From Sphagnum magellanicum (lineage: Eukaryota > Streptophyta > Sphagnopsida > Sphagnales > Sphagnaceae): a stretch of 64,000 bases of DNA. The notes beneath the pieces were generated by a model. The model was not told where the DNA came from. It made no database searches and worked only from the letters and a program-made list of their open reading frames with translations. Positions within the stretch are counted from its first letter, which is position 1; every line of letters starts with the position of its first letter. The DNA lies in the NCBI GenBank assembly GCA_021904315.1, contig CM038910.1:9176001-9240000 (forward strand), in the 5' to 3' direction. Of the stretch, positions 49,766-60,883 are shown piece after piece. The position numbers were made by a program, and so were the translations under genes.

Positions 49766-50656
49766 CCATAGTTTATGAGTCCATGTTAGCGCATGGTTTG
49801 TTTATGCATCATTTTGGCTCCAAACTAAACCTTTGTTTTTTGGTTTGTGTAATTTGGCATGACCATGAGCTCAACATAAAACCTAGTTCTAATCACATTT
49901 ATTCTTTTTTGTATTCCTTTTTGTTAGGAAATAAGAATGCATTTTGGGTTTGCATTTCATCACAAAATTGAAAATGATATGAGTTTTTTCAATGTGGATA
50001 CCAATAGACAAACCTAGGAATGTGTCACTTGTAGTTTCTAAAGAAATAACATTATTCTTAAAATAATTCTATATTTTTAAACACTTTCTTGAAAAAAAGA
50101 ATTTCCTGGATTCCAGAAATTTTTACTTAGTGATTCCCTAGTTGGTTAAGGTTTAATGGGTCATCATCTTGGTGTGCTCATCTTCATGAACCATTCACAC
50201 CTTAAACTGACTCATTTTGTGAATCCTATGGGCGTGCATTTTTTCATGCATGAGACCATTGTTAATGTGCTTTTGATTTGTGGGAAATGATGGGTTCAAT
50301 GTGGTAGTTAGAACCTCCCATAAGAACATGGATGTGAAGGTTTTACCAAAAAGATACCCATGAGCTCATATTATTGATAAAATTTCTAGTCCAAAAGAAA
50401 GATATCCAAATTCCGCGCACCCATCAAACATGAACTGAACCGGATTTTGAATTCTTTTGAAGAATTGAACTAGAACCATGCCTCGATCTAGTTGCAAAAA
50501 TGGAATGGAAGGTTCTCCTGAAAGTGCAAGAACTACCCAACACAAGTATGTAGGGTATACACATGCCCATGGACACATTATACATACATACGGGCAACTC
50601 TAGGAATAAAGAAATACTCACACAAACATTGGCCATGATGCTTATATTGGTCAAAT

Positions 50657-50942
50657 AAACAAGGGGTGTGTCACAATGTGGCCTTGCCATTTACATTAAA
50701 AAGTGTCTGAAGGCAAAAGAAGAATTATGGAAATTCAAATATTTTACCATGCAAAAACCTAAAAGAAACCAGATATTATAACTCTATAACTAATTTCAAG
50801 TTTCAACCCAAGCGAACATATCATCTTTCAAAAATCCTCATATAAAAAAATAGACCTATTACCTGGGGGCCAAAATCCCTTAAGCTAATATACTCTATAA
50901 TGAATCTAAACACAATATTCCTTGGGTTTAGGGCAAGGCCAA
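50657..50942 (-). mobile_element. MITE-like dispersed repeat A, copy 2
   Basis: The reverse complement aligns along its whole length to 4434-4749, with the same GGCCTTGCC and GGCAAGGCCA ends and long shared blocks. Internal differences include a deletion after TTTCTTTTAG relative to copy 1. Confidence 0.65.
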
Positions 50943-51539
50943 TAAACAAACAAACATACTTATCACGATATTGGGAGGATATATTGTTGGGGTAGAACAC
51001 ATACTTGCACATCACTCACAGGGTTTGTTTTTTCAAATTCCTCAAGTAGGTGTACTGGCGAGGATCCTCCACATTAATTAACAATAAATGGCGACTGCCC
51101 TGGTGGACTAGTAGATCTTTTTTGGAATCCTGCCTAGCTCTGGCGACCTAATGAAACACACTGTCTAAATCTGGCGACTTCTATTTTTTTTTCCTCGAGA
51201 TATGAAATTAAAAAAAAAAAATTCTCAAAAAAAATTCTCAAAAATCCCTTTGTTGAATTTGCCAGCCCTTTTTTTTTGTTTTTTTTGTTGTCAAGTGACG
51301 AAAATTCGTCTTGAAAAAAAACCCCTGATCACTCACATGATTCCTTTTGAAAAAGAGCAAAAAAATATCATGAAAAAGTATTGTAAAAGCATGATGAACC
51401 CTTAACTTACGGCATAGCAACAAAGCATGGGAGAATATATGGCAAAGTCAATAATATCACCAATATCAAGGAAGAGAGAAAATAAAGAAATTCCAAACCA
51501 AATTTCCTTGTATGTTCGAGTGTTGTACATACTGATATC

Positions 51540-52240
51540 AACTTTTGAACATACCAGACTGGTCCTGGTATGGGGTTGATTTATTTATTTGGGCTCTGCC
51601 ATGCTTCACACTACCAGTGATGATGATTAAATTAGTTTGTGCCAACATAATATAGTAGTTTTGTTGTAATCGATTTTATAATTTTCAAAAGATAAAAATT
51701 GGGTTTATATATATATATATATTGCTTTATTTTCCATACCTGGCAGGCACTGGTATCATGAACCTACTAAAAAATTTCATACCAGTTTGGGTACTGAAAT
51801 TAGGTCAAAGGCTGATTTTTGCCTGGTCTGTGGCAGGTATGAACCGGGTATTGGGGCAGGCATAAACTTGATATAAACCTCCGGTCTCATACCCGACTGG
51901 TACTGGTATAAGGCTGGTATTGGCTCCCCTCAAATGAGACTGGTATATTCTTTAATGCCTGTACTCATGCCAGTACTATATTATACCCGAGTTGCATCCT
52001 ATATACTGGTACAACGCTGGTATATTTCCTAGTGGGCTTACATAGTGGAACACACACCATAAGGTTTAGTTAAGTACTAGAAAACTGGCCTGGTCCACCT
52101 AGGAACATGGCTCATTCCACTTATGAATGCATCCAGAATGGGGGGGGGGGCCTTTGGAGTCTAGGAATAGGAACAGTTCCGGAATGGACCCATTCCACTT
52201 AGGAATGTGTGGAGCCTAGTAGGGGGAGACCTACCTGGTG
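51540..52240. repeat. Irregular array of CTGGTAT/ATACCAG motifs upstream of the ABC transporter gene
   Basis: Many copies of ACTGGTAT, TGGTAC and the inverted ATACCAG occur between 51540 and 52030. They are followed by repeated GGAATG/CATTCCACTTA words to 52240. Spacing is irregular. A (TA)n tract sits at about 51706-51722. Confidence 0.55.
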
Positions 52241-52550
52241 TTCCCTACTATTGATTAATTCACATAACTACAAACATTCTCCGTTGTTGGTTCGTGACGG
52301 AAGTGGAACTGGAAGAACCCAAAGTGGAACCCAATAGATGGTGTACCAAGTACTGACGCTTTGGTGATAATGGCCAGCCGTGTGTTTCTTCGCTGGCGAA
52401 ATATCGCCATTTTTCGACAAAGAAATTGAGAAAAAAATGTTTAAGGGTCAAATTTAGGGTCAAATTTCGCCAATTTTTTTTATAATAACCGCCCAACGCT
52501 GGTGATGGCACTTTGATGGTACCTACCTAGTAAGTGGAGGATTCGGGTGT

Positions 52551-52552
<2 letters not shown>

Positions 52553-52582
<30 letters not shown>
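52553..52582 (+). repeat. Poly-G tract (30 G)
   Basis: An uninterrupted G run about 250 bases before the probable leader intron of the ABC transporter gene. A shorter run of 11 G is at 52140-52150. Confidence 0.9.
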
Positions 52583-52583
<1 letters not shown>

Positions 52584-53057
52584 GACTTAGGTGGTTCTGT
52601 TGGTTTGTGGGTGGGGCTTTTGGATGAAAAACATCCAGAAAGCAGGGTTCAGTTCGTGAGAAGAGAAATGCGAGGAAGGACACAGGGAAGGAAAATCGCA
52701 CACAGAGTCGGAGAAGAGAACGCCACGCAGTAGCTGCCTTGTGCCGTGTCGCTCACCCCTTCTTCGTTCCTAGGCAGCCGGGCTCGCTGGCTGTTGTGTC
52801 TTGTGTTTTCTTCAACTGCGTTGCATGAGGTAAGCAAGGAGTCCACCAAGCAAGTGCCTCGTTGAATGATTTGGTCTCGGAGACTTTTCCTATAGTTTTT
52901 GTTCCTGGTTTTGTTTGGTTGGATTCTCAAACTTTGTCATACAAAGACGGAGTACAGCAACGGCAATAGCAGCAGCAGCAGCAGCAGAAGAAGACTTAGC
53001 CTCCTACCCCCGGGCACTTCGCGCTAATTTTCATTTTTGGTGCATTGATTTGTAGCC
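52583..53057 (+). promoter_or_regulatory. Leader of the ABC transporter gene with a probable 5' UTR intron
   Basis: GC-richer DNA with a probable donor at 52829/52830 (GAG|GTAAGC) and acceptor at 53054-53055 (TTTGTAG), just two bases before the ATG. The intron would hold an AGC trinucleotide repeat (about 52968-52988). Upstream-of-start introns are common in plant housekeeping genes. Confidence 0.55.
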
Positions 53058-56000
53058 ATGGGCGCCACTGCGAAAACCCCGCTGTTGCAGGCCCAGGATC
53101 ACAATGCGCACGTAAGTTTCCGCTCTTGCTTTCTGTTGCATCCGGTACGTATGTGTATGTGTATGATTGTCTCTGTGTGTGTTTTGTTTGTCTCGTGATG
53201 TTGCTGGTCGAGAAAATACAATTGCAATGTGCTTTGTATCCGAGTTTTTTCCAAGGAATTTTGAATTAATGTGAGAGAATTTTGTTGATAGATCTGTCGA
53301 TCTTTTCTTCTGCATACCTGACTGAGCACAATTTGCCACGGGGATGAGATCCTGAAGACGTCCAGGATATCAGAAACCCTAAGAAATTTCTAGAATCTCT
53401 AGGGTTTATTGCAATTTTGTGATACCATGTTTGGACATGATTCTGGAGTTTTGGGGAGCTTGTTGAGCACAGTGGCAGTGGCATGTGGAAAATTCTCCAT
53501 CTATTTTTCAGTGAAAAGATCGATGGAAATTCACCTCACCTGCGAATAACTTGGTGGCTATGTCTTACTGTTGTAGGAAATTTTCTTTCACATAGTAGAT
53601 GCTCATCAGCCTGCATTAGGTAGGTATGATGAATCATGCAGGTATTTTAATCTCTAGAGGATGAATGAACTCCAATCAGCAACCAAGTACATCATTGTCT
53701 TCAGAGGTGGTGGAGACATTGCCAAATTGAGGAACAAACAAAACCTGTTTGAGTTTGCTGATAGAGAATTTATTTTGCTGTTGATGTTGGATCCTAAAGC
53801 ACACACACATTCAACCATTGGAATTGATTGCTGAAATGGTTGTTGGTGAAGGAATTGTGTTTGGGACACTGCTTGTTGATTGCAAAGTAGTCATCTATGG
53901 GTTTGTCTGGGCAAAATGATGTATGTTGGCTCCTGGTATGTTCTAATGTTTATTTGGCTGTTTTCTTTTGAAACTGAGCAGAATGGGAAGACAACAGCAG
54001 GGGAAGATGTTCATGCAGTGACTGATCTTGAGGCTGGTGATGCAGTCAAGGTAAAAAAACTTTGAGAGAACTTGCCTATTTGGTGCTTTAGTTTAACCTT
54101 TAGCTCTTGTGTTCTTGCTTAGGTAAATTGGGTTTATCTTGTATACCCCATTGTAAAGCTGCCACTTTCCATATGTGTGTGATCAGGCAGAGTCTGAATA
54201 GTATTTTGTTGGGTGAGGAACATTGTAGCTTTAAGTTTTGTTCAGATTTACCAAGGAAATGTGTACCAAGAAATGTGTTGAAATGCCCAAGTATATTCAT
54301 CATCACTGTTCAGTGTTTTTCTCAAGTCCTTGAGGAGTGAGGTGTATGAGCATCTGTTTTCCCTCCTGGTGTATTTAGGTTTCCTCAGTAGCACTGACAT
54401 GGTTTGTGTGCATGGTCATTTTGGCTGTAGGCAAAGAACGTTGGATTCGGCCGCATACTGGAGTTGGTAAGTCATCAGTGACCCATTGCCCAACTGCAAA
54501 ACTATGATTGGAAGCCTCTCATAATAGGTCTAGAATTGTTTGTGATTGTTGTGGTAGTTGAATCTAGCTATTATGTTCATATTCTATTGTTAGTTGTCAA
54601 CCAATTGGTGGAATTATCCTTCAACATCACTGTTAGCATTGGTCCCAGCAACTTTGATGAAAGGGATGCTGTAACTGGGCACAGTGGTCTGTCAGTTGAA
54701 AGTCATTCTGGGTTCTCTGGATGGCATATCTAAATTCATTCATGCCACACTCAAATAATTGAGTAAGAGCTGAGGAACTCTCTGTTTGAAATTCCAGAAT
54801 CATGCAATGAAGAATACATTCCTTCCAGATGAAAAGGGGAAAATATCAGAGGGCATGTGGAATTTAATTGTCTCTCTTCTCTGATGGAGTTGAATGGATT
54901 TTCGTCAAGGTTGTGTTTCCAGGCCTCATAGGACTACAGTATCAAAGCTGATGTTGTTTAATTTGTTTTGCCAGGCCAAGCCAGAAACCACTGTGCTAAT
55001 TTTTGCAACGATTGCCTTGCTGATTTCATCATTATCGAACGTGCTACTGGTCTGTGCTCAGTTTACTTTGTCATCTTTAATGTCAGGTGTAAACATTTTC
55101 CTGTTGGAGCTGTAGGCAAGGCATTTTGTTTTTTCTTCTTGCTTGGGTTGTCTTTATCTCATCTACAAGCAACGAGTTTAAATTAGGCTATCCATGTTGG
55201 CCAAACAGAATGAGAGAGTGGGTGTAAAGATCTTTGTTGATCTCTCTGCCAGTGGCAGTGACCATTTTTTTGTGATGTTGAGAGTTGGACTTACCAGTTG
55301 GGTTGGGCTGGATTGACAGCCTACGTTCGCGGGTAAAGTTATTGACATAGTGACAGCACACCCTGATACTGAGGAAGGCCGAAAAGAGGCTCTGCAGGCA
55401 GTCAACCAGACTATACTTCTTATTGTTGCAGTTGTCATTGTAGGGTATGTAGTTTGTGTACCCTGCTCCTATCATACCATGCTAGATCAGCTGATGTGAT
55501 TGAATGGTTCTCCATGTATTATTATGGGTATGGTAGAATTTAAGTCAACATGATTTGCAGTCCAATCATCAACTCTGATTGTACTGATCTCTTTTCACTT
55601 ACTGCAAGCATTGTGTGGCCCCAAAATCTACCATCCAGTTTTTGAGAGTTCCTTAAAGCTAGGCTAGCTTTCATTGATATTTTTCTCTCAGCCATTGTGG
55701 CTGTTCTTCTGAAAACTTTGATCACATCCAACAGAGGCCAGAAAGTATGCTGGATATTCATGACCAACCATATCAGTAGCACAGTCAAAATGACACTTGA
55801 AATGATTTTGATGTGCTCAGATCTATAGCGACCATGATACGGGCCTACTTATTCACAGCAGCAAGTGAGCGTGTTGTTGCTAAACTAAAGAAGGATTTAT
55901 TCAATTGCCTCATAGAGCAGGTATGCTGTTCTCTTCTGTATGTCTGTCATGTTGTTTTTTTACAGAGTTATAGCTTTGATGATATTTGGTGGCTACTATT

Positions 56001-59000
56001 GATACATTGAGGTCGTAGATTACTTGTTCTTTTTGAAAACCAGCTGCTTTGAAACTTTTATTATAATTTTAACTTGAATCCTCTTGCCTCATCTTTCGGG
56101 GTGTAGGAGATTGCATTTTTTGATGTGACAAGGACAGGAGAGCTCCTGAACCGACTTTCAGAGGACACCCAAGTGATTAAGAATGCTGCCACCACAAATT
56201 TATCAGAGGCATTGCGCAGTCTTGCAACTACACTAATTGGAATTGGATTCATGTTTCAGACCTCATGGCGCCTTACCTGTGGGTTCTGTTTCCAAACCTT
56301 TTTGGCTTTTGTTGCATTCTTGTTGAGCTGTCATGGCTATCCACGTTGTTAAAGCTGATGTTACTAGCTCCTGTCCCAAAACAAGGTTGCATTAAGGCTA
56401 AGCTTTTGTAGCAGCTGTTGCCTTGGTGCTTGCAATAATGGTAACAGGATGTAACTTTGGCCATGTGCACAATATTAGGCACATGTGACATGTGCTGTAG
56501 ACCTCAATCAGGCAACCAGTTAGTCTTCGGGGAGAACATGCAAAATGTCAAGGCAGTACTGGATCAGATCCTGATCCTGATCCTGAGCCTGAGGCTGCAA
56601 TTTGATGGGCTGTCACTGACTTAGTTATCCTCATCTGTTATTCTTTCATGTGGATGCAGTGCTTGCTCTTATTGTTGTTCCTGCAATATCATTGGGTATC
56701 CGAGCATTTGGGAAATACCTTCGTGATCTTTCACACAAAACACAAGCTGCAGCTGCCATAGCTGGCTCAATTGCTGAGGTTCTCCCTTCTGAGGTTTCTC
56801 CTACAGTTTGATGGTTGGAAAAGCAGCTCAAGAGTTATTTGAAAGGGAATACTACTAGATCTTGTGAACAGGAATGATGAAATTGGGTTGCACTTGACCA
56901 CCGCAGGAGTCTTTTGGTTCAGTTAGAACTGTGCGCTCATTTGCAAATGAGGAATATGAACGCTTGCGCTATGCTGAGAAAGTGGATGACACTCTCAAGC
57001 TGGGTCTTCAACAAGCTGTATGTCCCTTCCATACTGTGTTTGCATTGTCAAGTTGTATTTGGAGGCTTCTGGTAATGTGAGGTCTTGCTATCAAAAATAT
57101 GCACTGCTCTGCAAGTGAAGGCATAGCTCTTTGAGGCGAGAAAGTGTATTGGACCAGAAAATGGCCCTTTAGCAATCTGCCATGTCTAGATGTTCTAGGC
57201 CTTTTAAAAGTGAAGGACAAAGATTGCCCTGTATGACTTGTGTGCTGCTGTGTGACAGTTAGTGATGGGCTTATTTATGGGAGCTATATCTGCTGCAGCA
57301 ACTTTGGCTATAGTTGCAGTAGTGGTTTATGGTGCCCGCCTTACTATTGCTGGTGAAATGACTACAGGCACTCTCACTGCTTTTATTCTCTACAGTTTAA
57401 CAGGTTTGGTTCCTCACTGGTTTGTACTATGTCCATAAAGCAACTTTCATGTATGGCCCTGCACTGTGCTACATGGTGATTGATATTTGTTGAGGCATGT
57501 AATCATGTCATCTGATATAATAGATCTTGTCTGCATTTGGCAGGTGAGATTAGGATACAAGGATACATCTTTATTAGTTGGCCATTCATCAAAATATCTT
57601 CATTTGCAATCAGGGCCCATAAACATTATTCATCTGACTCTAAGTAATTCTGTTTGTCTCCGGTTCTCAGTTGGCCTGTCACTCGCCGCTCTCTCTGGTC
57701 TATATACAACAGCCATGAAGGCAGCAGGAGCCAGCAGGCGTGTCTTTCAATTGCTAGACCGGGTTTCACATTTGCCAAAGGCTGGAGACCAAATTCCACT
57801 TGGGTAAAATAAGCAGCCTTTGCCTGTAGAAAGTCCTATAATCTGTGGTATCTGGTGATCTTGATCCAGATTCTCATGTTTAGTATAATCAATGCATCCT
57901 ACTCCTTTGTTTGTGGGCATTTTGGAATGAATCTCCATAATCCATTTATCATCTTATTCAGAAGTTCTATTGGAATGAGTAGTTTCTTGCAGAGGAATAT
58001 GGCCTTTGATCTGTTCCTTTCTGGCTCCTTTCCATGTTGGAGTATAATACCCTGAGGTAGAAGGCACTAAAACCAAAATTTCGTGGTAATGAAATCCTTA
58101 ATTAGAGAACAGACAAATCTCCTTTGAGATGCATGTGTTGCTAGACTAGTCTGATAAATATTTCAGAATCATCAGTTCGTTTCAAAGCCTCCCTGTCCCC
58201 TAACACTAAAGGCTGCAGATAGACTTCCCAAGTTGATGAACCTGTACAATTGCAGGGATGGTGAGGATGGGGAGGTGAAGCTTGAGGATGTGTGGTTTGC
58301 TTATCCGTCACGTCCCAAAGATTTGGTTCTCAAGGTAAAGTTATATTTCAACATGTATCTGTCAGGGTCAAAGTTTGTTATTTTCCAAGATTGCACTACA
58401 AAGTCAGAAAATAGACTCCAACTTTTTTCTTTTGACTTTGCAGGGAGTAAACCTAACTTTAAAGCCAGGAGCAAAAGTTGCCCTCGTTGGGCCCTCTGGA
58501 GGTGGAAAGGTATGACTTGATTTACCTTGCACTGTGTAATTCTGCAGTTGATACTTTGAGCTGCTATATTGTAATCCAATGTTGTTTATGACTCACAGCA
58601 ACTGTCATGATTGCTATGTTTCTCTACATACTCTTTGCAAGATTCTATTACATTGTGCAAGCTTTAGTTCTGAATGTGCCATACCAACTGGCATGCATTT
58701 ACCGTGCACTGATGCAGTTGTCATTCATCAGATGTTGCAACCAACTATATGCTTAGTGAAAATGGCATCTGATGAGTTCACTGAGAATCAATAGCAATGC
58801 ATTTTCTTTCTTGCTTGTGGTAGACTACGATTGCAAATCTTGTCGAGCGGTTTTATGATCCTGACAAGGGATCTATCACTCTCAATGGGACACCTTTGAA
58901 GGATATCAGCCATCAACATCTTCATGAGAAGGTATGAAGCTCAAGGAACTCTTCTCTATTCGTAGTGTACCATCCCTAATGCTGACCTCCTGACAATAGG

Positions 59001-60883
59001 CCTGCTATGCAACTTCAACAGCACGTGTGTGCCCTACAACATGCTATATATCTTATTAAAAGCATGCCCAGCAGCAGCCCCCATTTGAGCCTCTATCAGT
59101 ATTTTAGCACATCCAAGGTGCAGTGTTAATTCCTCCCACATCCCCACCCATAAACCTGAAAAGTGTAATGAATAAAGTGATAAACCATTTGAATCTTACC
59201 ACCTGGGCCAAATTACAGTCAAACATGTGAGTTGAACCAAAATGTTGATTTTGAAACTTAGGACAAAGGTGCTGAAATTTCAGAGATGTGTTGGCTGAAT
59301 ATTTTTCAGATAAGCATCGTGAGCCAGGAGCCTACTTTGTTCAACTGTACCATTGCCAAGAACATTTCATATGGAATGAAAGGAACTGTGATGGCTGCTG
59401 ACATTGAACGTGTAGCCGTAAGTCCCCTCTCTTTCATGCATTCTCCTGTGTATTGTGCTCTGAATGAGCACTAAATTTCTCATCACCCTCTAGTTGGGCT
59501 GTCATTTTCTGAGGCTGCCCTGCTATTTGCACATTTGCTATAACACAGCCATGTAAAGGCATGCCTCCTGCACAAAATTAGGCATGAGGAGCTGCTAGAC
59601 TAGGTCACACTATTACTATATCATCCACCACTTTTCACTGTTTAGGTCTGGAGACCAAATGATCTTTATATCATGCTCCATGTGGATAACCATGGAATTT
59701 ATAATCGATAACCTCCTGCTCATATTGACCAATGCATGTATGTGTTTTAATTTATTTATTTTTACACTAGGTAATGTATGAGTTTTTTTTTGAAGCTTCA
59801 GATACACCTGCACCCTCCTATGCAATTGGTTGACAGAAGACCTTAGGTACAGAGGTGTGTGGTAGTGATTGTTTTACTGGGTTGAACTCTCAGGTGATGG
59901 CAAATGCACATGAGTTCATTTCAAAGTTTCCAGAGGGGTATGAAACGGATGTTGGTGAAAGAGGTGTGCGGTTATCTGGGGGCCAAAAGCAGCGAATAGC
60001 CATAGCAAGAGCTCTTTTGATGGACTCTCGAGTGCTCCTGCTGGATGAGGCTACTAGTGCCTTGGATGCTGAGAGCGAGTACTTGGTCCAGGTAAGGCTC
60101 AGTGTTATCTATATAGTGAAATGCAGCAACTACCCTGTCCACCTTTTCCCATTGCTGGTTATGCCCAACTGATATGAATCTAAAAGGCAGGCTAGTGATA
60201 TCTTTGAATCTTGACAATGCTAGCCAAAGCCCCAGAACTGGATTACCTCAATTGCTTGTGAGTTGAATGCCCATGTCAAGCTTACAATGACCTGATTGTG
60301 GGATAGCTGTTTAATCATGCCAGCTTTGATAATGCTTTGACTATTACTTAACAAAGATGAAGACAAAAGATACTTTGATTGACAGAAAATCAAAGAGACC
60401 TTACATTTTGTTAGCACTGTATTTATGGACCTTTTCTTTTGTAGAGCTTCCACATATATGCTCACACTGGTCATGCTGGTGGCCAGTTTTAGTGAACTTT
60501 GACATGTCATAATGTGTGACATTGAGCATTGAGCAATCCTGCAATTAGACCAGTTGGTCAATTGGTTGGGCAGTTGTCAAATTTGGGGCCTTGGTTGTAT
60601 GGTAAACTGGGTAGACCAGTATGTCTGAAGGCTTGTTTCTCTTTATCTGCAGGATGCAATGGACCGTTTAATGAAGGGCCGGACTGTGTTGGTGATAGCA
60701 CATCGATTGTCAACTGTTCAGAGTGCTGATACTGTAGCTGTCATAGCTGATGGCAGAGTAGCTGAGCAGGGTACCCATGCAGATCTGCTCAAGAGTAATG
60801 GCCTGTATGCAGCCCTAGTTCGTCGGCAATTGCAAAGCTCTGGAAGTACTTCTGGTGGCAATGGTCTTGATCAACTGGCATAG
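53058..60883 (+). CDS. ABC half transporter, subfamily B, TAP/ALS1 type (ABCB27-like)
   Basis: ATP-driven half transporter that works as a dimer. The Arabidopsis counterpart ABCB27/ALS1 is in the vacuolar membrane and needed for aluminium tolerance; role here inferred. Seventeen GT-AG exons: 53058-53111, 53982-54050, 54431-54466, 54975-55049, 55320-55444, 55821-55920, 56107-56278, 56660-56778, 56907-57017, 57259-57403, 57671-57803, 58256-58334, 58444-58509, 58824-58931, 59310-59417, 59894-60091, 60653-60883. The product is 642 residues, the family's usual length. A transmembrane domain spans about 54-370 (including [17 protein letters not shown]). Nucleotide-binding domain: Walker A GPSGGGKTT at 422-430 (intron between K428 and T429), Q-loop Q470, signature LSGGQ at 527-531, Walker B LLLDE ending D551-E552, H-loop H583. 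Stop TAG. All phases join in frame and nothing is broken. Confidence 0.96.

Larger units (their letters stand above)
44241..51540. other. AT-rich intergenic region, no gene recognised
   Basis: No frame above about 110 codons and none with protein-family motifs. It contains a diverged direct repeat pair (47345-47570 and 49575-49765) and MITE-like repeat A copy 2 (50657-50942). Probably decayed transposon DNA. Confidence 0.55.

Noticed and set aside
12873..60883. The host itself might read TAG as glutamine
   Set aside because: The M1 gene ends in TAG exactly at the conserved C-terminus (KSLVA), the ABC gene also ends in TAG, and roughly 2,000 host codons contain no internal TAG or TAA.
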